DNA from: JASHVB01 sp049522565 | GTDB lineage: Bacteria > Pseudomonadota > Alphaproteobacteria > Acetobacterales > Acetobacteraceae | Direction: 5' to 3' | Length of the DNA: 31,015 nucleotides | Assembly (NCBI GenBank): GCA_049522565.1 | Contig: JBEKNT010000053.1 | Location: 1-31,015, forward strand | Part shown: positions 15,275 to 22,530 of the stretch, piece after piece | Numbering within the stretch: position 1 is the stretch's first letter | Layout: every line of letters begins with the position of its first letter | Translations under genes and position numbers: made by a program | The notes under the pieces: model-generated | The model's database searches: none | The model's input: only the letters and a program-made list of their open reading frames with translations | Told to the model about the DNA's origin: nothing

Positions 15275-16765
15275 TTACCCGGGGCTTGGTCCACCGGGGT
15301 CGTTGGTCTGCCGTTTCTCCAGATCGTCCAGCAGCGCCCAGATCCGTGCCATGTGGCTGTCGCGGTCGTAGAGCTGGTACAGCATCCCCGCCAACCGCAC
15401 CGGATCGCCCGAGTAGTACCGCTCATACAACTGCTGCCGCCCGGCAAACGACGACACCGCCGCGTCGAATGCCAGCCGGAATAGCTTGATGCGGCTGCGA
15501 GAATCGAGGTTGGCCGCCTGGAAGTAGGTCTCCACGTCCGGCCACGCCGCGCTGGTCGTCTCGGCGTAGGACGGCACCGCGACCAGCCCGCTGGCCCCCA
15601 GCGTCTGGATGATCTCGCACGAGCGGTGGAACATCTTCGCGTACATCATGCGCACGGTCCAAAGCGGCATCGCCGCCGGCGTCATCACGCCCTGTGCGTT
15701 CGGCGCCGCGTCCACTTCCGATGCGCGCAGGCAGGCGCGATTGAATTCGGTGAACTGGATCAGCTCCGCCAGCATGTTCTGCACATGCAGGTGCTGGTCG
15801 ATGTTGGTGGACTGGGCGATCGCGAAGCCGAGGCCCATCATGAATTCCGACTTCGCCAGGTTCTTGGTGGTGAACTGGTGCATCACCTGCGGCATGACGC
15901 CGGTGCGGTTGTACAGACCGTTGCACAGTGCAGGATCGCGATGGATGAACACCCGCTCCCACGGCACCAGCACGTGGTCGAACACCACCATCGCGTCGGT
16001 TTCGTCCAGCCGCGAGGACAAGGGATAATCCATCGGCGACGCCGCCTCGCGATGTGTCACCGGGGGACGGCAGATGACGCGCAGGCCGGCGGTGGCGACA
16101 GGAATGCAGAAGCCGAAGGCGTAGGGCTCGCCGTCCTTGTTGTTGGTGACGAAGGTGGAGGGCATCACCATGATGTCGTGCGAGAACGCGCACAGCGTGG
16201 CCACCATGCGGGCGCCATGGATGACGATGCCCGCATCCGTCTCCCGCACGATCCGCGCCGCCAGGTCTTTTTCCTGGCGCTCCACCGGACGCGAGCGATC
16301 GACCTGCGGATTGACCAGTGTGTGCGTCATTGTGATGTCGTTCTCGCGCGCATGGTCGTAATACGCGCGGACGTTGTCGCCGAAGCGTTTGTCGCGTTGC
16401 CCGAATTCGTCGCTGGCCGAGGCGTAACCGGCGGTCATGATGTTCATGTAGTCCGGGCTGCGCCCGAACATGCCGCAGGTCGCATCCGCCCAGAGTTTCA
16501 CCATGGCACGCCGCCGCACCAGGTCGTCCACCGAGCCAGGCTGGATGAACGACAATCCAACCGGCGCATTGGTCGTCGGGGAAGCGTAGGTCATCACCGG
16601 CGTCAGCGCGGGATCGTGCTGCATCTGGTACAGCTCGGCCACGGTCTGCGCCGCGGCGGCGAACCGCCGATCCCTGGTGACGTCGGCGACGCGCTCGCCG
16701 TCGATCCAGATCTGCCGATCGTCGCGCAGCGATTCGAGATAGGCCCGGCCGGTGCGGATCGCCAT
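15275..16765 (-). CDS. HpaB-family FADH2-dependent monooxygenase (paralogue 1)
   Basis: The 496-residue protein matches the 4-hydroxyphenylacetate 3-hydroxylase large-component family along its length. Key residues of Thermus HpaB are present: R102 and Y106 (GRSPDY, equal to R100/Y104) and H148 (MTHTLVNPQ, equal to H142), followed by RIVRETDAGIVIHGA and LVPWERVFIHRD. Such enzymes use free FADH2 and oxygen to hydroxylate a phenol next to its hydroxyl group, giving a catechol for ring cleavage. The flavin reductase partner (HpaC) is not in the window. It lies directly downstream of ligAB-type genes, after a family A repeat. The ATG at 16765 fits the family start. The exact phenol is unknown; other branches of the family act on chlorophenols or pyrrole-type compounds. 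Confidence 0.85.
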   Translation of the reverse strand: MAIRTGRAYLESLRDDRQIWIDGERVADVTRDRRFAAAAQTVAELYQMQHDPALTPVMTYASPTTNAPVGLSFIQPGSVDDLVRRRAMVKLWADATCGMFGRSPDYMNIMTAGYASASDEFGQRDKRFGDNVRAYYDHARENDITMTHTLVNPQVDRSRPVERQEKDLAARIVRETDAGIVIHGARMVATLCAFSHDIMVMPSTFVTNNKDGEPYAFGFCIPVATAGLRVICRPPVTHREAASPMDYPLSSRLDETDAMVVFDHVLVPWERVFIHRDPALCNGLYNRTGVMPQVMHQFTTKNLAKSEFMMGLGFAIAQSTNIDQHLHVQNMLAELIQFTEFNRACLRASEVDAAPNAQGVMTPAAMPLWTVRMMYAKMFHRSCEIIQTLGASGLVAVPSYAETTSAAWPDVETYFQAANLDSRSRIKLFRLAFDAAVSSFAGRQQLYERYYSGDPVRLAGMLYQLYDRDSHMARIWALLDDLEKRQTNDPGGPSPG

Positions 16766-16790
16766 GCGAGAGACTCCTTGGTCAGGAATC

Positions 16791-16879
16791 CCTCTCCCGC
16801 TTCGCGGGAGAGGTCAGGTGAGGGTGCGGCGTGCCGCAGGCAGCACCCTCACCTGACCTCTCCCACTGCGTGGGAGAGA
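16791..16879. repeat. Family A repeat, copy 4 (most complete inverted pair)
   Basis: Two hairpins (CCTCTCCCGC/GCGGGAGAGG at 16791-16812 and a similar one at 16856-16878) flank a 17-base inverted pair, AGGTCAGGTGAGGGTGC (16811-16827) against 16843-16859, with no mismatch. The right half encodes the last ten residues and stop of the ligB-type gene. Confidence 0.85.
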
Positions 16880-17703
16880 GATTCAAGCGCCAGCAGCCCC
16901 AGCCCGGTGGTCATTGGCGCTACGTAGTTGCGATGCACCCGCCGCACCTGCGCGCCCAGCGCCGCGCGCATCGCCAGCCAGATGATCATCTCCACGCCTT
17001 CGGTGCCGCCGCGTTCCATCCAGTCCTGGTGCGGCAGCGCGGCGAGCGTCTCCGGCTCTTGCTCGAGCAGGTCCATGAAGCGGTTGTCCCAGTCCGGATT
17101 GACAAATCCATAACGTTCGCCGTGCAACTGATGCGACAGGCCCCCGGTGCCCATGACCAGCACACGCTTGTCCTGCGGATACGACTCGATGGCGCGACGT
17201 ACGGCAGCGCCCAGCCGGAACAGCCGGCGCGCGGTCGGCAGCGGATGCTGGATCACGTTGATCGCGATCGGCACCACCGGCAGAGTCATCGCCGCGTCGC
17301 CGAACAGCGGCAGCACCGACAGAATGCCGTGATCTACGGCCATCTCCTGGCAGATCGTCGGATCGAACTCTTGTTCCACCAGCGAGCGGGCCAGATGCCA
17401 GGCGAAATCCGGGTCGCCGCGCAGATCGGGCAGGGCGCGCTTGCCCCAGCCCTCGTCGGCCTGCTTGTGCACCTCGCCGACGCCGAGCGCGATCGTGGGA
17501 TAAGCATCGAAGAAAAAGCGATTCATGTGGTCGTTGTAGAAGATCACCAGCAGGTCCGGCTGCTGTGCTTCCACCCAATGCTTCGCCGGCAGATAGCCGT
17601 CGAACACCGGCGCCCAGCGGTCTTCGCGCTGCGGTCCCTTGTCCCAGGCCGCACCGATCGACGGCGCATGCGAACTGCCGATCCCGCCGACGATGCGTGC
17701 CAT
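16849..17703 (-). CDS. ligB: LigB-type extradiol ring-cleavage dioxygenase, catalytic subunit
   Basis: This 284-residue protein belongs to the class III extradiol dioxygenases. H12 (GGIGSSHAPS) and H59 (YNDHMNRF) fit the iron ligands H12 and H61 of Sphingobium LigB, and the later GTGGLSHQLHG carries the expected catalytic histidine (H195 in LigB). It should open a catechol-type ring with Fe(II) and oxygen; protocatechuate or gallate are the common substrates of the family. The ATG at 17703 begins the conserved MARIVGGIGSSH and lies two bases after the ligA-type stop. Its last ten codons (SLSHAVGEVR) come from a family A repeat. Subunit type is clear; the substrate is not. Confidence 0.85.
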   Translation of the reverse strand: MARIVGGIGSSHAPSIGAAWDKGPQREDRWAPVFDGYLPAKHWVEAQQPDLLVIFYNDHMNRFFFDAYPTIALGVGEVHKQADEGWGKRALPDLRGDPDFAWHLARSLVEQEFDPTICQEMAVDHGILSVLPLFGDAAMTLPVVPIAINVIQHPLPTARRLFRLGAAVRRAIESYPQDKRVLVMGTGGLSHQLHGERYGFVNPDWDNRFMDLLEQEPETLAALPHQDWMERGGTEGVEMIIWLAMRAALGAQVRRVHRNYVAPMTTGLGLLALESLSHAVGEVR

Positions 17704-17705
17704 GG

Positions 17706-18008
17706 TCAGTGTCCCTCCGCGCGGCCGCTGGTGTGCCGGCCGACCTCTTGCAGGCTGACGCCCAGGGCGCCGGCGATCTTGATCAGCAGGTAGATGCTGC
17801 CGCCATGGTCCAGCATGCCGCGCCAGTCGCGCCGACTCACCATGTCGATCGCATCGTCGTGCAGGCCCATGCCACGCATGTAGCCCGCCTGATCGGCAAC
17901 AAAGCTGGCCCGGTTGGCGGCGTCGGTCAGCGACATCGCCATCCGGTTGAGCAAATAGCCCCGGCGGGACTGTTCGCCGGTGAACAGGATCGTGCCGGGG
18001 ATGTGCAT
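17706..18008 (-). CDS. ligA: LigA-type small subunit of extradiol dioxygenase
   Basis: This 100-residue protein has the core of protocatechuate 4,5-dioxygenase alpha chains: RRGYLLNRMAMSLTDAANRASFVAD, then YMRGMGL, and RDWRGMLDHGGSIYLLIKIAGALGVSLQEV. In LigAB the small chain covers the active-site opening of LigB. It is shorter than Sphingobium LigA (about 139 residues), lacking much of the N- and C-terminal ends. Its start follows the dienelactone hydrolase stop by nine bases and its stop is two bases before ligB, so the three genes are clearly one operon. The alpha-chain call is good. Confidence 0.85.
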   Translation of the reverse strand: MHIPGTILFTGEQSRRGYLLNRMAMSLTDAANRASFVADQAGYMRGMGLHDDAIDMVSRRDWRGMLDHGGSIYLLIKIAGALGVSLQEVGRHTSGRAEGH

Positions 18009-18017
18009 GGCGGTCGC

Positions 18018-18749
18018 CTATTTCAAATGCCGGTCCCACAACGCGAACGTCTTCGCCCAGGAAGCCTCGGCGGCCAGCGTGTCGTATACGGCGCGCTCGG
18101 CGAAGCAGAAGCCGTGATGTGTGCCGGGAAACACTTCCACCTCCGCCTTCACGTCGGTCTTCTGCAACGCCGCCTTCAGCTCGGGGATCACGTTCGCCGG
18201 TACCGATTGGTCGTATTCCGCAAAGGCGTAGTACAGCTCACCCTTGATCTTGTTCAGCGACAGATGCGGCGAGTCGTCCTTGTCGGTGACGATGCCAACG
18301 CCGTACAGCGACACCGCCGCCATCATGCGATGCGGGAATGCCGCCGATACCGACGTGATGTAGCGGCCGCTCATGCAGTGGCCGACGCAACCCAGCGGTC
18401 CCGGCCGGGCTTTGTCGTTCGCATCCAACCAGGCGATCATCGCCGCGGTGTCGTCGTTCACATAGGGAATCGTCAGGCTGTTCATCGAGGCGCGGATCAC
18501 CCCGGACATCCCGTCGTCGCGGCGCGGCAGGTCGAAGCGCACCGTGCCGAGCCGGTAATACATGTCCGGCAGGATGCAGATATAGCCGTGCCGCGCGATG
18601 CGGCGCGTCATGTTGCGCAGCTCTTCGCGCGTGCCGGGCGCGTCCATGTAGAAGATGATCGGCGGGAATGGCCCTGGCCCGTCCGGGCATGCGACGAAGC
18701 AAGGCATCCTGCCGTGCTTGGTGGTCACCTCGAGCTGCTGCTCGTACAT
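18018..18749 (-). CDS. Dienelactone hydrolase-family protein
   Basis: The 243-residue alpha/beta hydrolase has the dienelactone hydrolase triad: C125 in GCVGHCMSGRY (the cysteine nucleophile typical of this family), D180 (AEYDQSVP) and H212 (GTHHGF). The family opens dienelactones to maleylacetate, and related members cleave other lactones or esters. In a cluster with ring-cleavage genes it may open a lactone formed after extradiol or intradiol cleavage. GGAGGG five bases before the ATG at 18749 sets the start. It is the first gene of the minus-strand DLH-ligA-ligB set, 91 bases from the divergent serine hydrolase. The family call is firm; the substrate is inferred from context only. Confidence 0.88.
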   Translation of the reverse strand: MYEQQLEVTTKHGRMPCFVACPDGPGPFPPIIFYMDAPGTREELRNMTRRIARHGYICILPDMYYRLGTVRFDLPRRDDGMSGVIRASMNSLTIPYVNDDTAAMIAWLDANDKARPGPLGCVGHCMSGRYITSVSAAFPHRMMAAVSLYGVGIVTDKDDSPHLSLNKIKGELYYAFAEYDQSVPANVIPELKAALQKTDVKAEVEVFPGTHHGFCFAERAVYDTLAAEASWAKTFALWDRHLK

Positions 18750-18840
18750 CCGAACCCTCCCGCGATGCTTGCACGTTCCGTGCGGCCGGGCGCATCTTCG
18801 CCCTACGCCAACGGGATTGGCAACGGGGGAGAACACGGCG

Positions 18841-20004
18841 ATGGCGAACACGGCGTCGATCGATCAGGTACTGCACCAGGCGGTCGCCGCCGGCGATGTG
18901 CCGGGTGTGGTGGCCGTCTCCGCGGATGACCGCGGCGTGGTCTACCAGGGGGCGTTCGGCCGCCGCAGCCTGGCGAGCGACGACGCGATGAGCCTGGACA
19001 CGGTGTTCCGCATCGCCTCCATGACCAAGGCGATCACCGCCACCGCGGCGATGCAGATGGTGGAACAGGGGAAGCTGGCGTTGGACCAGCCGGCAGGCGA
19101 GGTGCTGCCGGAGTTGGCCAATCCGATGGTGCTGGAAGGCTTCGACGATGCCGGCAAGCCGGTTTTGCGGCCGGCACGGAAGCAGGTCACGCTGCGCCGA
19201 TTGCTGACCCATACGGCGGGCTTCGTGTATGACACGTGGAACGCCAACCAGGCGCGTTACGCCGAGGTGACCGGGTTGCCGGCGGCGCGCACCGGCAAGC
19301 GGGAGGCGTTGAATGCGCCGCTGGGATTCGAACCCGGCGAGCGTTGGGAATACGGCATCAATATCGACTGGGCCGGCCGCATGGTGGAGGCGGTCAGCGG
19401 CCAGAACCTGGAAGCCTATATGCAGCAGCACATCTTCGAGCCGCTGGGCATGCGCGACAGCAGCTTCGATCCGCGCCCTGATTGGCGTTCGCGGACGGTG
19501 CAGGTGCATTCGCGTCAGGCGAACGGTTCGCTCGAACCGATCGATACGCCACCGCCGCCGGCAGATCGCGAATTCTATCCCGGTGGCGGCGGCCTGTTTT
19601 CCACCGCGCCGGACTACATCGCGTTTTTGCAGATGTTGCTCAACGGGGGCGCCTATAACGGTGCGCGCGTGTTGCAGGGGGAGACGGTGGCGCTGATGGC
19701 GCAGAACCACATGGGCGATCTGGACGTGCTGCCGTTGACCACGTTCAAGCCGGCGTTCTCCAACGACGCGGAGTTCTTTCCCGGCATGTCGAAGAAGTGG
19801 GGGTTGAGCTTCCTGATCAACACCGAGGACGCACCGACCGGACGCAGCGCTGGCAGCCTCGCATGGGCGGGCATCAACAACACGTATTTCTGGCTGGATC
19901 TGAAGAAGCGCGTCGCCGGCGTGCTGATGACGCAGATCCTGCCGTTCGCCGATCCCACGGTGTTGGGATTGCTCGATCGGTTCGAAGCGGCGGTGTACGG
20001 GTAA
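18841..20004 (+). CDS. Serine hydrolase, class C beta-lactamase/EstB-like
   Basis: The 387-residue protein has the penicillin-binding fold signature S60-M-T-K63 (FRIASMTKAITA), a base tyrosine Y171 (WEYGIN) and LAWAGINN near the end in place of the KTG box. This combination is usual in EstB-type esterases rather than true beta-lactamases. No signal peptide is seen from the ATG at 18841, so it should be cytoplasmic; GGGGGAG lies upstream. It is the only plus-strand gene in the catabolic cluster and is divergent from the dienelactone hydrolase. It may release an acid from an ester that then enters the pathway. The reaction is uncertain, the fold clear. Confidence 0.82.
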   Translation: MANTASIDQVLHQAVAAGDVPGVVAVSADDRGVVYQGAFGRRSLASDDAMSLDTVFRIASMTKAITATAAMQMVEQGKLALDQPAGEVLPELANPMVLEGFDDAGKPVLRPARKQVTLRRLLTHTAGFVYDTWNANQARYAEVTGLPAARTGKREALNAPLGFEPGERWEYGINIDWAGRMVEAVSGQNLEAYMQQHIFEPLGMRDSSFDPRPDWRSRTVQVHSRQANGSLEPIDTPPPPADREFYPGGGGLFSTAPDYIAFLQMLLNGGAYNGARVLQGETVALMAQNHMGDLDVLPLTTFKPAFSNDAEFFPGMSKKWGLSFLINTEDAPTGRSAGSLAWAGINNTYFWLDLKKRVAGVLMTQILPFADPTVLGLLDRFEAAVYG

Positions 20005-20009
20005 GAAAA

Positions 20010-20104
20010 CCTCTCCCGCGCTGCGCGCGGGAGAGGTCGAGGTACCCGATCACCCTCACCCGCGTCGCTGCGCGCCTCGACCTCTCCCATTTCGTGGGCG
20101 AGGC
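20010..20104. repeat. Family A repeat, copy 5, between convergent genes
   Basis: Hairpin CCTCTCCCGC/GCGGGAGAGG (20010-20036), a CCGATCACCCTCACC module (about 20046-20060) and a second, less exact hairpin (20081-20103). It occupies the whole space between the stops of the serine hydrolase and the RraA-like gene, and its last base overlaps the latter's stop. Confidence 0.8.
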
Positions 20105-20820
20105 TAGCTTCGCTTCTGCTTCCACGCTTCGAAGTCGCGCTTTGCCTCGTCGCCCGCCACGGGGAACAGCCCGGCCAGAGGACGCCCGCGCGCCACTTCC
20201 TCCTCCGCGAATTCCTCGTACAGCGTCGTCGCCAAACACTCTTCGGCGATTTCATCGACGATGTCCGGCGGGATCACCACGACGCCGTCGCAGTCGCCGA
20301 CGATGATGTCCCCCGGATATACCGCAACGCCGCCGCAGCCGATCGGCAGATTGAGGTCGCAGGGATGATGCGCGACCGGGCTCGGCGGCGAGGACGGACG
20401 CCGGTGGTACGCCGGCAATCCGGTCTTGAACACGCCTTCGGAATCCCGCAGCCCGCCATCGGTCACGATGCCGGCGCAACCGCGCGCCGCCAGCCGCCCG
20501 ACATAGAGATCGCCGGCCGAGGCGGCCCGCGCATCGCCGCGCGAATCAACCACCAGCACGTGGCCGGGCGGACAGGTCTCCATCGCCTGCGGCTGGATCT
20601 GGGTGCGCGGGCCCTTCGCATTCGGTCCGTCCTTGTCCTCGCGCGACGGGATGAAGCGCATGGTGAAAGCCGGTCCGACCATGCGTGCGATATTGGGTCG
20701 CACCGGCCAGACGTCCTGCATGAACATGCTGCGCAGGCCGCGGCGTTGCAGCGCGCCGGTCAGCGTCGATGTTCCGACGCGCATCAGCGCGTCACGGGTT
20801 TTCGGCAGCAATTCGGTCAT
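20104..20820 (-). CDS. RraA/HMG-aldolase-family protein
   Basis: This 238-residue protein has the RraA-like fold: an N-terminal VGTSTLTGALQRRG, the central GDLYVGRLAARGCAGIVTDGGLRDSEGV with R125-D126, and PGDIIVGDCDGVVVIP. The Arg-Asp pair and the DGGLRD motif mark the branch that cleaves 4-hydroxy-4-methyl-2-oxoglutarate or 4-carboxy-4-hydroxy-2-oxoadipate to pyruvate and an oxoacid. This is the last step of protocatechuate 4,5-cleavage (LigK/ProA-type). The location with ligAB-type genes favours that role over RNase E regulation. It lies 37 bases after the second HpaB-like gene, so it is in the same unit. The intermediate enzymes (LigC, LigI, LigJ) are not seen here. Confidence 0.82.
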   Translation of the reverse strand: MTELLPKTRDALMRVGTSTLTGALQRRGLRSMFMQDVWPVRPNIARMVGPAFTMRFIPSREDKDGPNAKGPRTQIQPQAMETCPPGHVLVVDSRGDARAASAGDLYVGRLAARGCAGIVTDGGLRDSEGVFKTGLPAYHRRPSSPPSPVAHHPCDLNLPIGCGGVAVYPGDIIVGDCDGVVVIPPDIVDEIAEECLATTLYEEFAEEEVARGRPLAGLFPVAGDEAKRDFEAWKQKRS

Positions 20821-20857
20821 GACGAGTTGTCCTCCGGAACGATTGTCGCATGGCGGT

Positions 20858-22342
20858 CTATCGGTTGGTCGGCGGCACCTCTACCACGCGCCGCGGCGCC
20901 AGCGGCGCGTTGCGGATGGAACCGAGGTCGATCTCCGGCATCGCCACGCTGAGTTGCCGCAGCACGCCGTTGGCAAGCGCGTTATAGTCCTCGAACCCGC
21001 GCCGCAACCGGCCGCGCCACGCGGGGATGCCGCCATTGGCATGCAGCTCGAACGCGGATTCGCGGCCATCGAGCGCCGACGACACGTGGTCCCAGGCCAT
21101 CTGCAACAGCGCGGATCGCTGCAAGGCGCTGTAGCCGCCGCCGCTGAACGATTCCTCCAGCCCGGCGGCAACCTCCGGCGCGGCGAGATCGGTATCGCCG
21201 GGCGCCACCACCAACGAGGAGCCGGGCACGATGCGCAACATCTCGCTCATGCCCGGGCGCGCTTTCAGCATCGCAATGCTGCCCGCCGCGAGGTGGCAGG
21301 GATTGGGAAAGCAATAGCCCTCCGCGGTGAACTGCGGATCGCGCTCCGCCGCGGTCTGGCAGCTACGTACAGTCTGCACGTCGGTTATCAGGTCGAGCAA
21401 ATAGTTGATGGTGGGATCGTGATGGGTCAGGCCGATCGCGTGGGAACAGGCCAGGGCAAGACCAAGCGTGAACTCCGCCTTCGACAGCCAGCAATAGAGC
21501 TGGTGCCAGAACAGCCAGCGGGCAATTCGCTCCGGCGACGGATCGACCAGGAAGACGCGGTCCCACGCAACATGCACGTCCTCCAGCCACATCTGCCCGT
21601 CGAGTTCGTCATAGCGGCTGGAGAGCGGCGCCAGGAACGCGTTGGGGTGGTGCACGGAGGTGCGACGGCAGACCACGGTGACGCCCTTGGCGTTCGCCGG
21701 CACGACGAAAGTCGCACGGTGGCCTTGGAAGTCGGTGCCGCACAGCGCACCGATATAGACATCCTCGGCATAGGCGGGGCTCGTGTGCATGCCGATCTTG
21801 CCGCGGATGACCAGGCCGGAGTCGGTCTCGCGCACGATACGCAATGCGTTGCGGTCCTGCGGATCGGGGCGCATGCGTGCGCCGATCGTCGCTGCGCCGG
21901 AGCAGAATGTCAGGAAGCGTCCGGTGCGAGCGATGTAATCGCGGTAGGCCAGCGCGTTGTCGATCTGCGGCTGCGAAGCGTTGTGTTCCTGCACCTCGTT
22001 GAGGATGCCCAGCGCGATCAGGCAGCCATAGGCCGGCGTGTGGGTGATGTTGCCGGCGCTAAGAAATGTCGTCGCGGCAAAGCATTTCCCCATCGCGACG
22101 AGATCGTCGGAAGCTTTCGGCAGCATATAGCCCCAGGGCAGGCGTTTGCCCGCCGCATCCGGCGGCGAGAGCAGACGGTCTTGCCAGGCGGGATCGAAGT
22201 GACGGTCGTACCAGGCGACGTATTCATCGACCATCGCTCGCGTGGCGGGATGGGTCGTGACATCCTCGACCCGGCCTTCGCCGACCACCCAGACCTTGCG
22301 CCCGTCGCGCAATGACTCACGGTAATCTGCGCCGGTCCGCAT
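20858..22342 (-). CDS. HpaB-family protein, divergent paralogue 2
   Basis: This 494-residue protein shares the overall HpaB pattern (TGADYRESLRDGRKVWVVGE start, RIVRETDSGLVIRGK middle, VHVAWDRVFLVD) with the gene at 15275. By eye alignment two active-site residues differ: the arginine of RSPDY is H101 (HTPAY, Y105 kept), and the conserved histidine of THTLVNPQ is F146 (LTFCSGA). It probably still binds reduced flavin but acts on another kind of substrate. The ATG at 22342 has AGGAAA upstream and starts at the family position; an earlier ATG at 22375 is less likely. It lies upstream of the RraA-like gene and downstream of an inverted repeat. No flavin reductase is visible. Family call good, function open. 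Confidence 0.8.
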   Translation of the reverse strand: MRTGADYRESLRDGRKVWVVGEGRVEDVTTHPATRAMVDEYVAWYDRHFDPAWQDRLLSPPDAAGKRLPWGYMLPKASDDLVAMGKCFAATTFLSAGNITHTPAYGCLIALGILNEVQEHNASQPQIDNALAYRDYIARTGRFLTFCSGAATIGARMRPDPQDRNALRIVRETDSGLVIRGKIGMHTSPAYAEDVYIGALCGTDFQGHRATFVVPANAKGVTVVCRRTSVHHPNAFLAPLSSRYDELDGQMWLEDVHVAWDRVFLVDPSPERIARWLFWHQLYCWLSKAEFTLGLALACSHAIGLTHHDPTINYLLDLITDVQTVRSCQTAAERDPQFTAEGYCFPNPCHLAAGSIAMLKARPGMSEMLRIVPGSSLVVAPGDTDLAAPEVAAGLEESFSGGGYSALQRSALLQMAWDHVSSALDGRESAFELHANGGIPAWRGRLRRGFEDYNALANGVLRQLSVAMPEIDLGSIRNAPLAPRRVVEVPPTNR

Positions 22343-22400
22343 GATGTGTTTCCTGTCCCATATATGCGTCGCCACTGCTTCCTGTCATTGCCAGAGGCGC

Positions 22401-22505
22401 AGCGACGCTCCCACGTCATGGCCGGGCTTCATCCGGCTATCTATACCGGCACCCTGCCGCGATCGATGGCCGGGTCAAGCCCGGCCATGACGTGGAAGCG
22501 TCGCT
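22401..22505. repeat. Family B long inverted repeat
   Basis: Arms 22401-22436 and 22470-22505 pair at 33 of 36 positions around a 33-base loop. The arms contain CACGTCATGGCCGGGCTT. It fills the gap between the molybdenum hydroxylase gene (stop 22531) and the HpaB-like gene (start 22342). It is probably a dispersed non-coding element, with related copies at 3561 and 27668. Confidence 0.8.
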
Positions 22506-22530
22506 GCACGCCCCGCAACGACATCTTCGC

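Noticed and set aside
15626..16927. Long open frame on the plus strand opposite the HpaB-like and LigB-type genes
   Set aside because: It is rich in His, Arg and Gln with no family motif, and runs antisense to genes with clear catalytic residues. High-GC antisense frames of this kind are common artefacts.
18841..20004. Beta-lactamase resistance gene
   Set aside because: It has the SxxK motif but no signal peptide and no KTG box; EstB-type esterase is more likely.
20104..20820. RraA as regulator of RNase E
   Set aside because: The DGGLRD motif and the neighbouring ring-cleavage genes favour the aldolase branch of the family.
20603..22315. Plus-strand open frame of about 570 codons opposite the second HpaB-like gene
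   Set aside because: Same low-complexity His/Arg/Gly composition; the minus strand encodes a full-length recognisable protein.
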